The translations under genes were made by a program, and so were the position numbers. A stretch of DNA of 5,740 nucleotides, from the NCBI GenBank assembly GCA_013821025.1, contig JACDHN010000052.1, positions 4,888 to 10,627 on the forward strand, in the 5' to 3' direction. Shown here one piece after another: positions 1 to 5,329 of this stretch; positions within the stretch are counted from its first letter, which is position 1; the number at the start of each line of letters is the position of its first letter. The notes under the pieces are model-generated. The model saw nothing but the letters and a program-made list of their open reading frames with translations, did not search any database and had not been told where the DNA came from. The DNA is from Acidimicrobiia bacterium (GTDB lineage: Bacteria > Actinomycetota > Acidimicrobiia > Acidimicrobiales > Ilumatobacteraceae).

Positions 1-1157
1 GACTTCAGTCGCCGGATGGACACGGTGTAGCCGGTCACGGCGCGACCGTTGTCCTGCGACTGGTTCCAGGCGTAGCCGATCCTCGTGCTCGTGGCGACGA
101 GGCGACGCATCGTGGGTTGGGTGGGCGGCGCCCCTGGAACGATGACGCGGTCAGCGGTCCAGGCACCGTTGCCGGCGCCGTTGTGGTACGACACCCGGTA
201 CACGTACCGGAGGCCATTGATCAGATTCGTGAAGCGGTAGGAGCGGGCACTGCCGGGAAGCTGCACGAACTCGGGGTTCGAGTAGCGGCCGAGGCTCGGG
301 CGGTAGATCCGGACCGACACCGTGACCCGATCGGCGACAGTCGAGGGGCCCGGCCACGAAAGTGTCGCCGTCTCGTCCCCGTAGCTGCCCGACGTGGCAC
401 CCGGCCGGTTCGGCGTCTTGGGCAGCGAACGCGGGATACAATCCGAGTTGCTGGCCGGCAGGCCCTTTGAGCGGTAAGGGACGGAGTCCCACGATTGATA
501 CCCGACATAGGCGGGGAACGTCACGCGGGTGGCATTGAGCCCCAAGCACGCCTGGAGCTGGCCCGGGTTGTACCGCTCACCACCCACGCCCCCGCGCCGC
601 ACCTCGAAGTGCAGATAGTCGACGGGGGCGGCGCACGGCGAGCCACTGCCGCCGACCTCGGCGATCTTCGTCTTCGGTGTGACCAGCTGTCCCTCCCGGA
701 CGTTGATGTCGCTCAGGTGCTGGTAGCGGGACACCACGCCGCCGCCGTGATCGACCCAGATCCACGTGCCGGCCGTGGTGCCCGAGTTGCTGCATCCGCC
801 GTTGATCCCGCCGACGTGGACCACACCCGATCCGGCTGCGTGCACCGAATCCCCGCGATCGGCGATGAAGTCGATGGCCCAGTAGCCGTGTGGGTCGTTG
901 GACTTGAAGCTGCAGTTCGACTTCACGCACGAGACGAGCGCCGAAAAGGAACCGCTGTCGGGCTGGTTGACCCAGCCGCTGACGCGGCTGGTGCGCAGCG
1001 GGTACCACACCGGGTCGCTGAACGGGTGGGCGGTGCTGACGCTGGCCGCCTCGGCCTGTGCAGTCGGCGGGGACGCCGTGCCAACTGGCAGGAGGGCGGC
1101 CACCAAGGCCAGGCCCATCAGGACCTGGACGGTGCGCTGTCGGCGTGGAGGTGGCAT
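1..1157 (-). CDS. Secreted M23 (LytM-type) metallopeptidase with FN3 domains, C-terminus cut by window edge
   Basis: The frame is open from ATG 1157 to the left edge (385 complete codons, no stop), so the 3' end is missing. A GAGGAG ribosome site lies 6 bases before the ATG. Residues 1-35 form a signal peptide: basic RRQR, a hydrophobic stretch around 10-26, and a likely cleavage after AQA at 33-35. The peptidase domain spans about 80-190. It has H90 and D96 (HGYWAIDF, the spaced form of HxxxD), H147 in YQHLS, and H183 in YLHFEVR. In the family these bind zinc and cut peptidoglycan cross-bridges outside the cell. The usual HxH motif reads Y181-L-H183, so the first His, normally catalytic, is absent. 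Cysteines at 77, 82, 122 and 175 may form disulfides. One FN3 domain spans about 249-342 and a second begins near 346 and is cut; these probably anchor or position the enzyme. The fold is clear; retained hydrolase activity is uncertain. Confidence 0.9.
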   Translation of the reverse strand, partial: MPPPRRQRTVQVLMGLALVAALLPVGTASPPTAQAEAASVSTAHPFSDPVWYPLRTSRVSGWVNQPDSGSFSALVSCVKSNCSFKSNDPHGYWAIDFIADRGDSVHAAGSGVVHVGGINGGCSNSGTTAGTWIWVDHGGGVVSRYQHLSDINVREGQLVTPKTKIAEVGGSGSPCAAPVDYLHFEVRRGGVGGERYNPGQLQACLGLNATRVTFPAYVGYQSWDSVPYRSKGLPASNSDCIPRSLPKTPNRPGATSGSYGDETATLSWPGPSTVADRVTVSVRIYRPSLGRYSNPEFVQLPGSARSYRFTNLINGLRYVYRVSYHNGAGNGAWTADRVIVPGAPPTQPTMRRLVATSTRIGYAWNQSQDNGRAVTGYTVSIRRLK

Positions 1158-1234
1158 CGTCTTCTCCTCTTGAAAACGCGGCGGGCCACCAACGGCGCCC
1201 ACTCAGTATGGCATGTAGTTCGGCTTCTGGTGAT

Positions 1235-1251
1235 GAATTGTTCGACAATTC
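1235..1251. promoter_or_regulatory. Perfect 17-bp palindrome, FadR/GntR-like operator candidate
   Basis: The arms GAATTGT and ACAATTC are perfect inverted repeats around TCG. The core TTGTTCGACAA (1238-1248) fits TNGTNNNACNA, the consensus of FadR-subfamily GntR repressors. It lies 78 bases upstream of the M23 start codon, just upstream of the weak leftward -10 near 1205-1210, so it is placed to control that gene. It is AT-rich within GC-rich DNA, which makes chance less likely. No GntR gene is in the window, so the binding protein is an inference. Confidence 0.5.
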
Positions 1252-1400
1252 CAAACTTTTACCTAAGTGACCACCGATTCGGCGGGCGAGGGGTGGCTTC
1301 GACGGTCCTACCCCTGCCGCGATGCTGCAGCCTCCACTGGAGCCGGCGCGGTCGATGTCTGTGAGCGGAACGATCGGGGCACCCTAACATTACGGATCGG

Positions 1401-1429
1401 TTGCGAAGGGATTTCGGAACGATTACGAA
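1401..1429 (+). promoter_or_regulatory. Candidate housekeeping promoter for the NfeD-slipin unit
   Basis: TTGCGA (1401-1406), a 17-base spacer, then TACGAA (1424-1429). The -35 matches consensus at four of six positions and the -10 at only three of six. It is correctly oriented and lies 67 bases before the GTG start. It overlaps the ECF-like candidate at 1416-1441; at most one may be real. Confidence 0.25.
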
Positions 1430-1441
1430 GTCGTCTCCGTC
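1416..1441 (+). promoter_or_regulatory. Candidate ECF-sigma-type promoter for the NfeD-slipin unit
   Basis: GGAAC (1416-1420), a 17-base spacer, then CGTC (1438-1441) resembles the GGAAC-N16/17-CGTT promoters of stress-responsive ECF sigma factors, with one mismatch in the -10. A homologous arrangement is known: the Bacillus yuaF-floT operon (NfeD plus flotillin) is controlled by the ECF factor SigW. GGAAC is part of CGGAACGAT, which also occurs at 1366-1374, but that copy has no matching -10 downstream. The call rests on short motifs. Confidence 0.3.
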
Positions 1442-1496
1442 CGATGAACCGGTGGGGCCGCATGATCTGGGTGGGATCGGCATACGCTGACGAGCA

Positions 1497-2168
1497 GTGC
1501 AGTGGCTGCTCGATGAACCGAGCGTGGTGCTTCTGTGCGTCGCGGTCGCTGCGCTGCTGCTGATCGTCGAGGTAGCTGTGCCGACGATCGGTGTCGCCGG
1601 AACGCTGGCCCTGTTGTGCGGTGGGCTCGCTGTGGCCGGGATCGTCGAACAGGACGCCACCTGGTGGCCGCTACTCGTGTCTGCGCTCGCCGTGGCGATG
1701 TGGTCGGCGATGATCGTGCGTCAACGCCGATCGGCAGCCCTCGAGATGCTGGCCGCCGGTGCGTTCGCCGTTGGCGGTGCCCTGTTCGTCATCGTCAATG
1801 ACGACGTCATGAGCATGGTCGTCACTGCGGTCGGCACGCCGCTGTTGGCGTTCGGTTTCCCCCGACTCCACGACGCTGCGACCCGGCTCGTCCGGCGCCC
1901 GGCCGAGGTGGGCATGGAAGCGCTCGTCGGGGCGACTGCCATTGTCGACCGGTGGAACGGTGACGCCGGAGTCGTGTTGTTGCAGGGTGCCCGCTGGAAC
2001 GCCCGATCGCCGGGAGCGCTCCGTGCGGTGCCTGGCGTTCCCGTCACCGTCGTCGGCTACCACGGCAGCACGGTCACCGTGACCGGCGCGCTTGCCCCGA
2101 CCCCGTGGGCCCCACCTGTGGGTGACCCCGTGCCCCAGGCCCGGCCGAGAACCGCGCCGAACATCTGA
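1497..2168 (+). CDS. Short NfeD-like membrane protein with C-terminal OB-fold (partner of slipin)
   Basis: This 223-residue protein is read from GTG 1497, the first start after an in-frame TGA at 1488-1490. The ribosome site is weak (GACGAG). Hydrophobic segments lie at about 9-29, 31-50, 56-74, 84-100 and 105-121. The first carries the family pattern IVEVAVPTIGVAG (23-35). After the membrane part, about 137-200 fits the NfeD OB-fold domain: a conserved Gly-rich start (G139-G145), then VVLLQGARWNARS (159-171), GVPVTVV, and a closing TVTVTG strand. There is no N-terminal ClpP-like protease domain, so this is the short NfeD form, which is a membrane scaffold partner and not a protease. The last 24 residues are Pro-rich and probably disordered. 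The slipin gene starts 42 bases downstream on the same strand, and the two are almost certainly co-transcribed. Family membership is likely from layout and motifs. Confidence 0.8.
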   Translation: MQWLLDEPSVVLLCVAVAALLLIVEVAVPTIGVAGTLALLCGGLAVAGIVEQDATWWPLLVSALAVAMWSAMIVRQRRSAALEMLAAGAFAVGGALFVIVNDDVMSMVVTAVGTPLLAFGFPRLHDAATRLVRRPAEVGMEALVGATAIVDRWNGDAGVVLLQGARWNARSPGALRAVPGVPVTVVGYHGSTVTVTGALAPTPWAPPVGDPVPQARPRTAPNI

Positions 2169-2210
2169 CACGTCCGCACCGAACGTCACCTGAGACCTTG
2201 GAGGTCCATC

Positions 2211-2966
2211 ATGAAACCGTTCATCGCAATCCTCGCCGTCGTGATCGTGATCGCCGTGATCCTGCTGGCGTCCTCGATCAAGATCGTCAACGAGTACGAG
2301 CGCGGCGTCATCTTCCGCCTCGGCCGATCAATGGGCGCCAAGGGACCCGGCGTGTTTTTCATCATCCCCGTCATCGATCGCATCGTGCGGACGAACCTGC
2401 AGATCATCGCCGTCCCGGTGGCATCGCAGGCCGTGATCACCAAGGACAACGTCACGGCAACGGTCGACGCCGTTGCCTACTTCCAGGTCATCGACCCGGC
2501 GGCCTCTGTCATCAAGGTGCGTGACTGGTACAACGCATCGCAACTCGTTGCCCAGACGACACTGCGCTCGATCGTCGGCCGCCACGAGCTCGACCAGCTG
2601 CTGGCCGAGCGGGAACGCATCGATGCCGAGCTGCAGCTGTCGCTGGACGCCCAGACCGAGCCGTGGGGCGTGAAAGTGCACCGGGTGGAGATCCGCGACG
2701 TCGGCGTGCCGGCCCAGATGCAACGGGCGATGGCTCGCCAGGCCGAGGCAGAGCGCGAGAAGCGGGCGAAGATCATCGGTGCCGACGGCGAGCTGCAGGC
2801 GTCTGCCAAGCTCGCCGAGGCAGCGACGATCATCGCCTCGTCCCCCGGCGCCCTGCAGCTGCGCCAGCTGCAGACGATGGTGGAGATCTCGGCCGAGAAC
2901 AACTCGACGATCATCTTCCCGATCCCCGTCGAGCTGCTCGAGGCACTCCGAACGCGCAGTGCCTGA
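2211..2966 (+). CDS. Slipin (SPFH/Band 7, stomatin-like) membrane protein
   Basis: This 251-residue protein starts at ATG 2211 with GGAGG 6 bases upstream. Residues 4-22 form one N-terminal membrane anchor. The SPFH domain follows with the stomatin signature VNEYERGVIFRLGR (26-39), GPGVFFIIPVIDRI, then VITKDNVTATVDAVAYFQV and RSIVGRHELDQLLAERERI. A charged Ala/Glu-rich helix (about 173-215, AMARQAEAEREKRAKIIGADGE) should form the coiled coil used for oligomerisation. The C-terminal part ends in a hydrophobic FPIPVELLEAL stretch. The length is normal for prokaryotic stomatins. Such proteins assemble on the membrane and mark microdomains or regulate membrane proteases. In many genomes they travel with NfeD, as here. 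The family is certain; the specific cargo is unknown. Confidence 0.95.
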   Translation: MKPFIAILAVVIVIAVILLASSIKIVNEYERGVIFRLGRSMGAKGPGVFFIIPVIDRIVRTNLQIIAVPVASQAVITKDNVTATVDAVAYFQVIDPAASVIKVRDWYNASQLVAQTTLRSIVGRHELDQLLAERERIDAELQLSLDAQTEPWGVKVHRVEIRDVGVPAQMQRAMARQAEAEREKRAKIIGADGELQASAKLAEAATIIASSPGALQLRQLQTMVEISAENNSTIIFPIPVELLEALRTRSA

Positions 2967-2983
2967 CCTGCTCGATCGGGTGA

Positions 2984-2999
2984 GGGCCGGGCACGGCCC
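2984..2999 (+). terminator. Candidate stem-loop terminator after the slipin gene
   Basis: GGGCCG and CGGCCC form a perfect 6-bp GC stem around a GGCA loop, beginning 18 bases after the slipin stop. There is no T tract, which is common in actinobacteria but leaves the call tentative. Confidence 0.4.
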
Positions 3000-3023
3000 G
3001 TCGCAGTAGCCGTGTGAGCTCGA

Positions 3024-3055
3024 CCTCTCGTCACCGGCAGCCCGCAGGCGAGAGG
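3024..3055. terminator. Weak long-loop stem between slipin and arsR ends
   Basis: CCTCTCG (3024-3030) pairs perfectly with CGAGAGG (3049-3055) across an 18-base loop that contains the arsR stop codon. It could act in the convergent slipin/arsR gap in either direction. The long loop, the overlap with arsR coding sequence and the lack of a T tract make it weak. Confidence 0.2.
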
Positions 3056-3372
3056 CAATCGCAGATGGCGGCGATGCGTTGGTCGTTGATCCGGAACCAG
3101 GCCCACTTGCCGCGTTGTTCCCGGGTGATGATCCCCGCTCGTGTCAGTTGGCTGAGGTGATGGCTGACGGTCGGCTGTGAACGCTCGAGCGGTCCATGGA
3201 GGTCACAAGCGCAGGCTTCGCCGTCGGGCGACGAGGCGATGATCGAGATCAACCGAAGCCGGGCGGGGTCGGCCAATGCCTTCAGGATGTCGGCCAGTTC
3301 GATGGCCTCGCTCTCGTCGAGTGGCTCCCCGAGCATCGGTGGGCAGCAGATCGCGTTCGACGTCGTCGTCAC
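3031..3372 (-). CDS. arsR: ArsR-family As(III)/metal-sensing repressor
   Basis: This 113-residue winged-helix repressor is read from GTG 3372. The family core is clear: ELADILKALADPARLRLISII (25-45) and a recognition helix region SQPTVSHHLSQLTRAGIITREQRG (65-88), then the wing KWAWFRI. Metal-binding cysteines are present: C9-C10 near the N-terminus and C54-x-C56 in EACACDL, the counterpart of the ELCVCDL motif. The N-terminal Cys pair plus a cysteine in that helix resembles the Corynebacterium-type ArsR site. More cysteines (104, 106, 112) lie at the C-terminus. ATG codons further up (3411, 3423) are in frame, but they would add sequence overlapping the likely promoter and none has a ribosome site. 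The GTG also lacks a good one, so the start is uncertain. It is divergent from cadI and probably autorepresses both from the shared 85-base region. Confidence 0.9.
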   Translation of the reverse strand: MTTTSNAICCPPMLGEPLDESEAIELADILKALADPARLRLISIIASSPDGEACACDLHGPLERSQPTVSHHLSQLTRAGIITREQRGKWAWFRINDQRIAAICDCLSPAGCR

Positions 3373-3381
3373 ACATACATA

Positions 3382-3411
3382 TTGACAGGCGTCGAAGCGA
3401 ATTGCTATCAT
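3382..3411 (+). promoter_or_regulatory. Near-consensus promoter of cadI
   Basis: A perfect TTGACA (3382-3387) is followed after 18 bases by TATCAT (3406-3411; five of six match TATAAT). Transcription would begin near 3418, giving a leader of about 40 bases to the cadI ATG at 3458. This supports 3458 over the in-frame ATG at 3416. The stretch is visibly AT-richer than its surroundings. Confidence 0.7.
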
Positions 3412-3412
3412 A
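3407..3412 (-). promoter_or_regulatory. Candidate -10 element of the arsR promoter, overlapping the cadI -10
   Basis: On the minus strand this reads TATGAT, five of six matches to TATAAT. It overlaps the opposing TATCAT almost entirely, so the two polymerases would compete. A start near 3400 would exclude the upstream ATG codons and favour the arsR GTG at 3372. No good -35 is visible at the proper distance. Confidence 0.35.
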
Positions 3413-3426
3413 TCGATGTTCATCAA
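3413..3426. promoter_or_regulatory. Imperfect dyad at the cadI start point, likely ArsR operator
   Basis: GATG-TT-CATC (3415-3424) is a perfect 4-bp inverted repeat with a 2-base centre. The dyad extends by one further pair after one mismatch, giving TCGATGTTCATCAA. It sits on the expected cadI start point, immediately beside both -10 elements. ArsR-family repressors bind such short imperfect dyads. The position, more than the strength of the symmetry, supports the call. Confidence 0.45.
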
Positions 3427-3457
3427 AACATTAGATCTACATGAAGGGAGCGCTCCG

Positions 3458-3871
3458 ATGCGCTTGCAACTCGCCCTCAACGTCAGCGACCTCGACAAGG
3501 CAGTCGACTTCTACGGTCGCATGTTCGGCGTTGGCCCGGTCAAGACAAGGCCCGGCTACGCCAACTTCGCCATCGACGATCCGCCGCTGAAGCTGGTGCT
3601 GTTCGAGAACGCCGGCGAGCCGGGCAGCATCAACCACCTGGGCGTCGAGACCGAGACCGCCGACGAGGTCGTGGCTGCAGAGGCCCGACTCGAGCGTGCC
3701 GGGCTGGAGACCACCGGTGTGGACGACACCGTGTGCTGCTACGCCGAGAAGACCGAGACGTGGGTGGCCGGCCCAGACGGCGCGCGTTGGGAGTGGTACG
3801 TCAAGCAAGGCGACACCGAACAGTTCGCCAACGCCGTGATCGGCGACGGCGGTACCTGCTGCCCGACCTGA
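3458..3871 (+). CDS. cadI: ArsI/CadI-family VOC metalloenzyme (arsenic/cadmium resistance)
   Basis: This 137-residue protein starts at ATG 3458 with GGGAG 7 bases upstream. It has two VOC half-domains: LALNVSDLDKAVDFYGRMFG (5-24) and PGYANFAIDDPPLKLVLFEN (32-51) in the first, then NHLGVE (59-64) onward in the second. Putative metal ligands are Q4, H60 and E112 (WEWYV). The vicinal pair C93-C94 in VCCYAEK is the arsenical-binding pair of ArsI. ArsI cleaves the C-As bond of trivalent organoarsenicals using Fe(II) and oxygen; CadI homologues are cadmium- and arsenic-induced. Sequence alone does not separate the two roles. A second Cys pair, C134-C135, lies three residues from the end. Its divergent position beside arsR points to As(III) induction. 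Confidence 0.92.
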   Translation: MRLQLALNVSDLDKAVDFYGRMFGVGPVKTRPGYANFAIDDPPLKLVLFENAGEPGSINHLGVETETADEVVAAEARLERAGLETTGVDDTVCCYAEKTETWVAGPDGARWEWYVKQGDTEQFANAVIGDGGTCCPT

Positions 3872-3891
3872 CCCGAGTTGAGATCTCGGTG

Positions 3892-3913
3892 GGCGCCCTC
3901 GATGCCGGGCGCC
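3892..3913. terminator. Bidirectional stem-loop between convergent cadI and arsC
   Basis: GGCGCCC (3892-3898) and GGGCGCC (3907-3913) form a perfect 7-bp GC stem around an 8-base loop. It starts 20 bases after the cadI stop and ends one base before the arsC stop codon, so it can serve both directions. A smaller stem CCGAG/CTCGG (3873-3877 and 3885-3889) precedes it. No T tract is present. Confidence 0.5.
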
Positions 3914-3914
3914 G

Positions 3915-4565
3915 TCAGCGCCGCAAAGGTGCGACGGCGATCTCGCTGAGGAGGGTGTCGACACGGGCGCGTATCTTGTCGCGCACGGGACGAACGGCTG
4001 CGACGTCGAGCCCGGCAGGGTCGTCGAGCTCCCAGTCCTCGTAGCGCTTACCGGGGTACAGCGGGCAGGCATCGCCGCAGCCCATGGTGACGACGACGTC
4101 GGCCGCCTGGACGATCTCTTCGGTCCACGGCTTCGGGTACTCGGCGGTGATGTCGATGCCGACCTCGGCCATCGCCTCGATGGCCGAGGGGTTGATCTCG
4201 ACGCCCGGTTCTGACCCGCCCGACCAGGCGATGGCGCGATCGCCGGCGAGGTGGTTGAACCAGCCGAGGGCCATCTGGGATCGACCGGCATTGTGGACGC
4301 AGAGGAACAACACCACGGGGATACCGTCGTCGTGTTTGCCCTCGACCTTCGCCAGGGCTCGAAGGCGTTGACGGGCGAACCGTTCTGCCATCAGTGGCAG
4401 GAAGTTCGTGACCTTCGCTCGGTCGGCAAACTGGTCGTAGCTGGTCTGCAGGAACAGCTCGATGGTCTCGGCGGCGAACGTGCCGTCGAACTCGCCGTGG
4501 AGGGTCTTGGCGGCGCTGCGGAGAGCGAACTGCTGGTCGATGCTGAGGCTGTCGAGGTCGGGCAT
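3915..4565 (-). CDS. arsC: Arsenate reductase (LMW-PTP fold, mycothiol-type) with N-terminal helical domain
   Basis: This 216-residue protein starts at ATG 4565 with AAGGAG 6 bases upstream. Residues about 8-72 form a predicted three-helix N-terminal domain, common in actinobacterial ArsC proteins and thought to mediate dimerisation. The catalytic domain begins near 83 with VVLFLCVHNAGRSQ: the CX5R loop is C89 to R95. Ser/Thr-rich S115-G116-G117 and DDPAG (181-185, with the general-acid Asp) follow. It reduces As(V) to As(III) in the cytoplasm. In thioredoxin-type ArsC of Staphylococcus the loop has a second cysteine (C15), here Gly94. The C82/C89 shuttle pair is replaced by C163-x3-C167 in MGCGDACP, as in actinobacterial forms. 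This points to mycothiol/mycoredoxin recycling (inference). The aqpS stop lies 14 bases upstream, so the genes form one operon. Confidence 0.93.
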   Translation of the reverse strand: MPDLDSLSIDQQFALRSAAKTLHGEFDGTFAAETIELFLQTSYDQFADRAKVTNFLPLMAERFARQRLRALAKVEGKHDDGIPVVLFLCVHNAGRSQMALGWFNHLAGDRAIAWSGGSEPGVEINPSAIEAMAEVGIDITAEYPKPWTEEIVQAADVVVTMGCGDACPLYPGKRYEDWELDDPAGLDVAAVRPVRDKIRARVDTLLSEIAVAPLRR

Positions 4566-4579
4566 GAGGTGCTCCTTGG

Positions 4580-5329
4580 TCAGGTGGCGTTGGTCTCGTC
4601 ATCTGTCGTCGTGATCGTGGCGACCGTGGTCGGGTACAGGTAGCGGATCAGAGCGAAGGCGACGGCTGCGCCGACGATCTGCATGACGATGAACATGGGC
4701 GCCGAACCCGGCCGGATGCCGGCAAAGCTGTCCGAGAGTGTGCGGGCGATGGTGACGGCCGGATTGGCGAAGCTGGTCGACGACGTGAACCAATAGGCGC
4801 CGCCGATCCACAGGCCGACGGCGAAGGCAACGACGTCCTTGCGACCGCTGCGCACGCAGCCGTGGATGACGAGCAGCAGACCGACGGTCGCGACGATCTC
4901 CGACAGCCACAACGCACCGGAGGAGCGTTCCTTCGTGGACCAGTCCACGGCGGGCAGTTCGAACATGAGGTTGGCAATGACGGCTCCGAGGCAGCCGCCG
5001 AGGATCTGGGCGGCGATGTAGAGGACGGTGTCCTGCGTGCTGAGGGCGCCGAACGCGCGGGCGACGAGCGTGACGACGGGATTGAAGTGCGCGCCAGACA
5101 CGGCGCCGAACATGAGGATCAGCGCGATGAGTGCTCCTGCAGTCGCCGCTGCGTTCTCGAGCAACTGGAGCCCGACGTCGTCGGGCGAGAGGCGGCTGGC
5201 CATGATCCCCGACCCGATCACGGCGACGATCAGCAGTGCCGTGCCGAGCGCCTCGGCGACAAGCCGGCGCCTGAGGTCGACCGGCAGCCGGCCAATGCCA
5301 GTCTGCGGCTGGTGCGCCACGTCGGTCAT
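4580..5329 (-). CDS. aqpS: AqpS-like aquaporin, putative arsenite channel
   Basis: This is a 249-residue MIP-family channel with six hydrophobic membrane helices plus two half-helices: about 24-46, 58-78, 102-124, 139-158, 166-182 and 212-233. The NPA boxes are N83-P84-V85 (AHFNPVVT) and N189-P190-A191 (FANPAVT). Position 192, which is Arg in ordinary aquaporins (NPAR) and closes the selectivity filter, is Val here, as in the S. meliloti AqpS family. A wider, less charge-selective pore would pass As(OH)3. In ars operons of this type the channel replaces ArsB/Acr3 and lets arsenite made by ArsC flow out down its gradient. The start ATG overlaps the upstream stop (ATGA), and no strong ribosome site is present, so translation is probably coupled. 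The arsC gene follows after 14 bases. The charged, Thr-rich C-terminus is cytoplasmic. Confidence 0.93.
   Translation of the reverse strand: MTDVAHQPQTGIGRLPVDLRRRLVAEALGTALLIVAVIGSGIMASRLSPDDVGLQLLENAAATAGALIALILMFGAVSGAHFNPVVTLVARAFGALSTQDTVLYIAAQILGGCLGAVIANLMFELPAVDWSTKERSSGALWLSEIVATVGLLLVIHGCVRSGRKDVVAFAVGLWIGGAYWFTSSTSFANPAVTIARTLSDSFAGIRPGSAPMFIVMQIVGAAVAFALIRYLYPTTVATITTTDDETNAT

Larger units (their letters stand above)
1158..1496. other. Divergent intergenic region between the M23 peptidase and the NfeD-like gene
   Basis: This 339-base gap separates two divergent genes and should hold both promoters. It contains a perfect AT-rich palindrome at 1235-1251, candidate promoter elements at 1401-1441, and a 9-bp direct repeat CGGAACGAT at 1366-1374 and 1415-1423. 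A weak leftward -10 (CATACT, plus positions 1205-1210) lies 47 bases before the M23 start, without a good -35. Open frames crossing the region have no convincing start site or recognisable product. No RNA gene was recognised. Confidence 0.7.

Noticed and set aside
495..1364. Long rightward open frame of 289 codons opposite the M23 gene
   Set aside because: It is the antisense shadow of a gene with a clear signal peptide, M23 motifs and ribosome site. Its own product is Arg/Ala-rich with no recognisable domain.
1267..1563. Small Cys-containing open frame in the 1158-1496 gap running into the NfeD gene
   Set aside because: No ribosome site, overlap with the NfeD start in another frame, and no family resemblance.
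3447..3456. Palindrome GGAGCGCTCC covering part of the cadI ribosome site
   Set aside because: As RNA it gives only a 3-bp stem around a tetraloop, too weak to claim translational control.
3416..3457. N-terminal extension of cadI from the ATG at 3416
   Set aside because: This ATG lies at the predicted RNA start and inside the dyad. The family N-terminus and a good ribosome site both point to 3458.
3373..3498. N-terminal extensions of arsR up to 3498
   Set aside because: They run through the divergent promoter and into cadI, and homologues begin shortly before the CC motif.
3437..4291. Leftward open frame of 284 codons covering cadI and part of arsC
   Set aside because: It overlaps both cadI (opposite strand) and arsC (other frame), which have clear family motifs. 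Its sequence is low-complexity Arg/Pro/Ser with no known fold.
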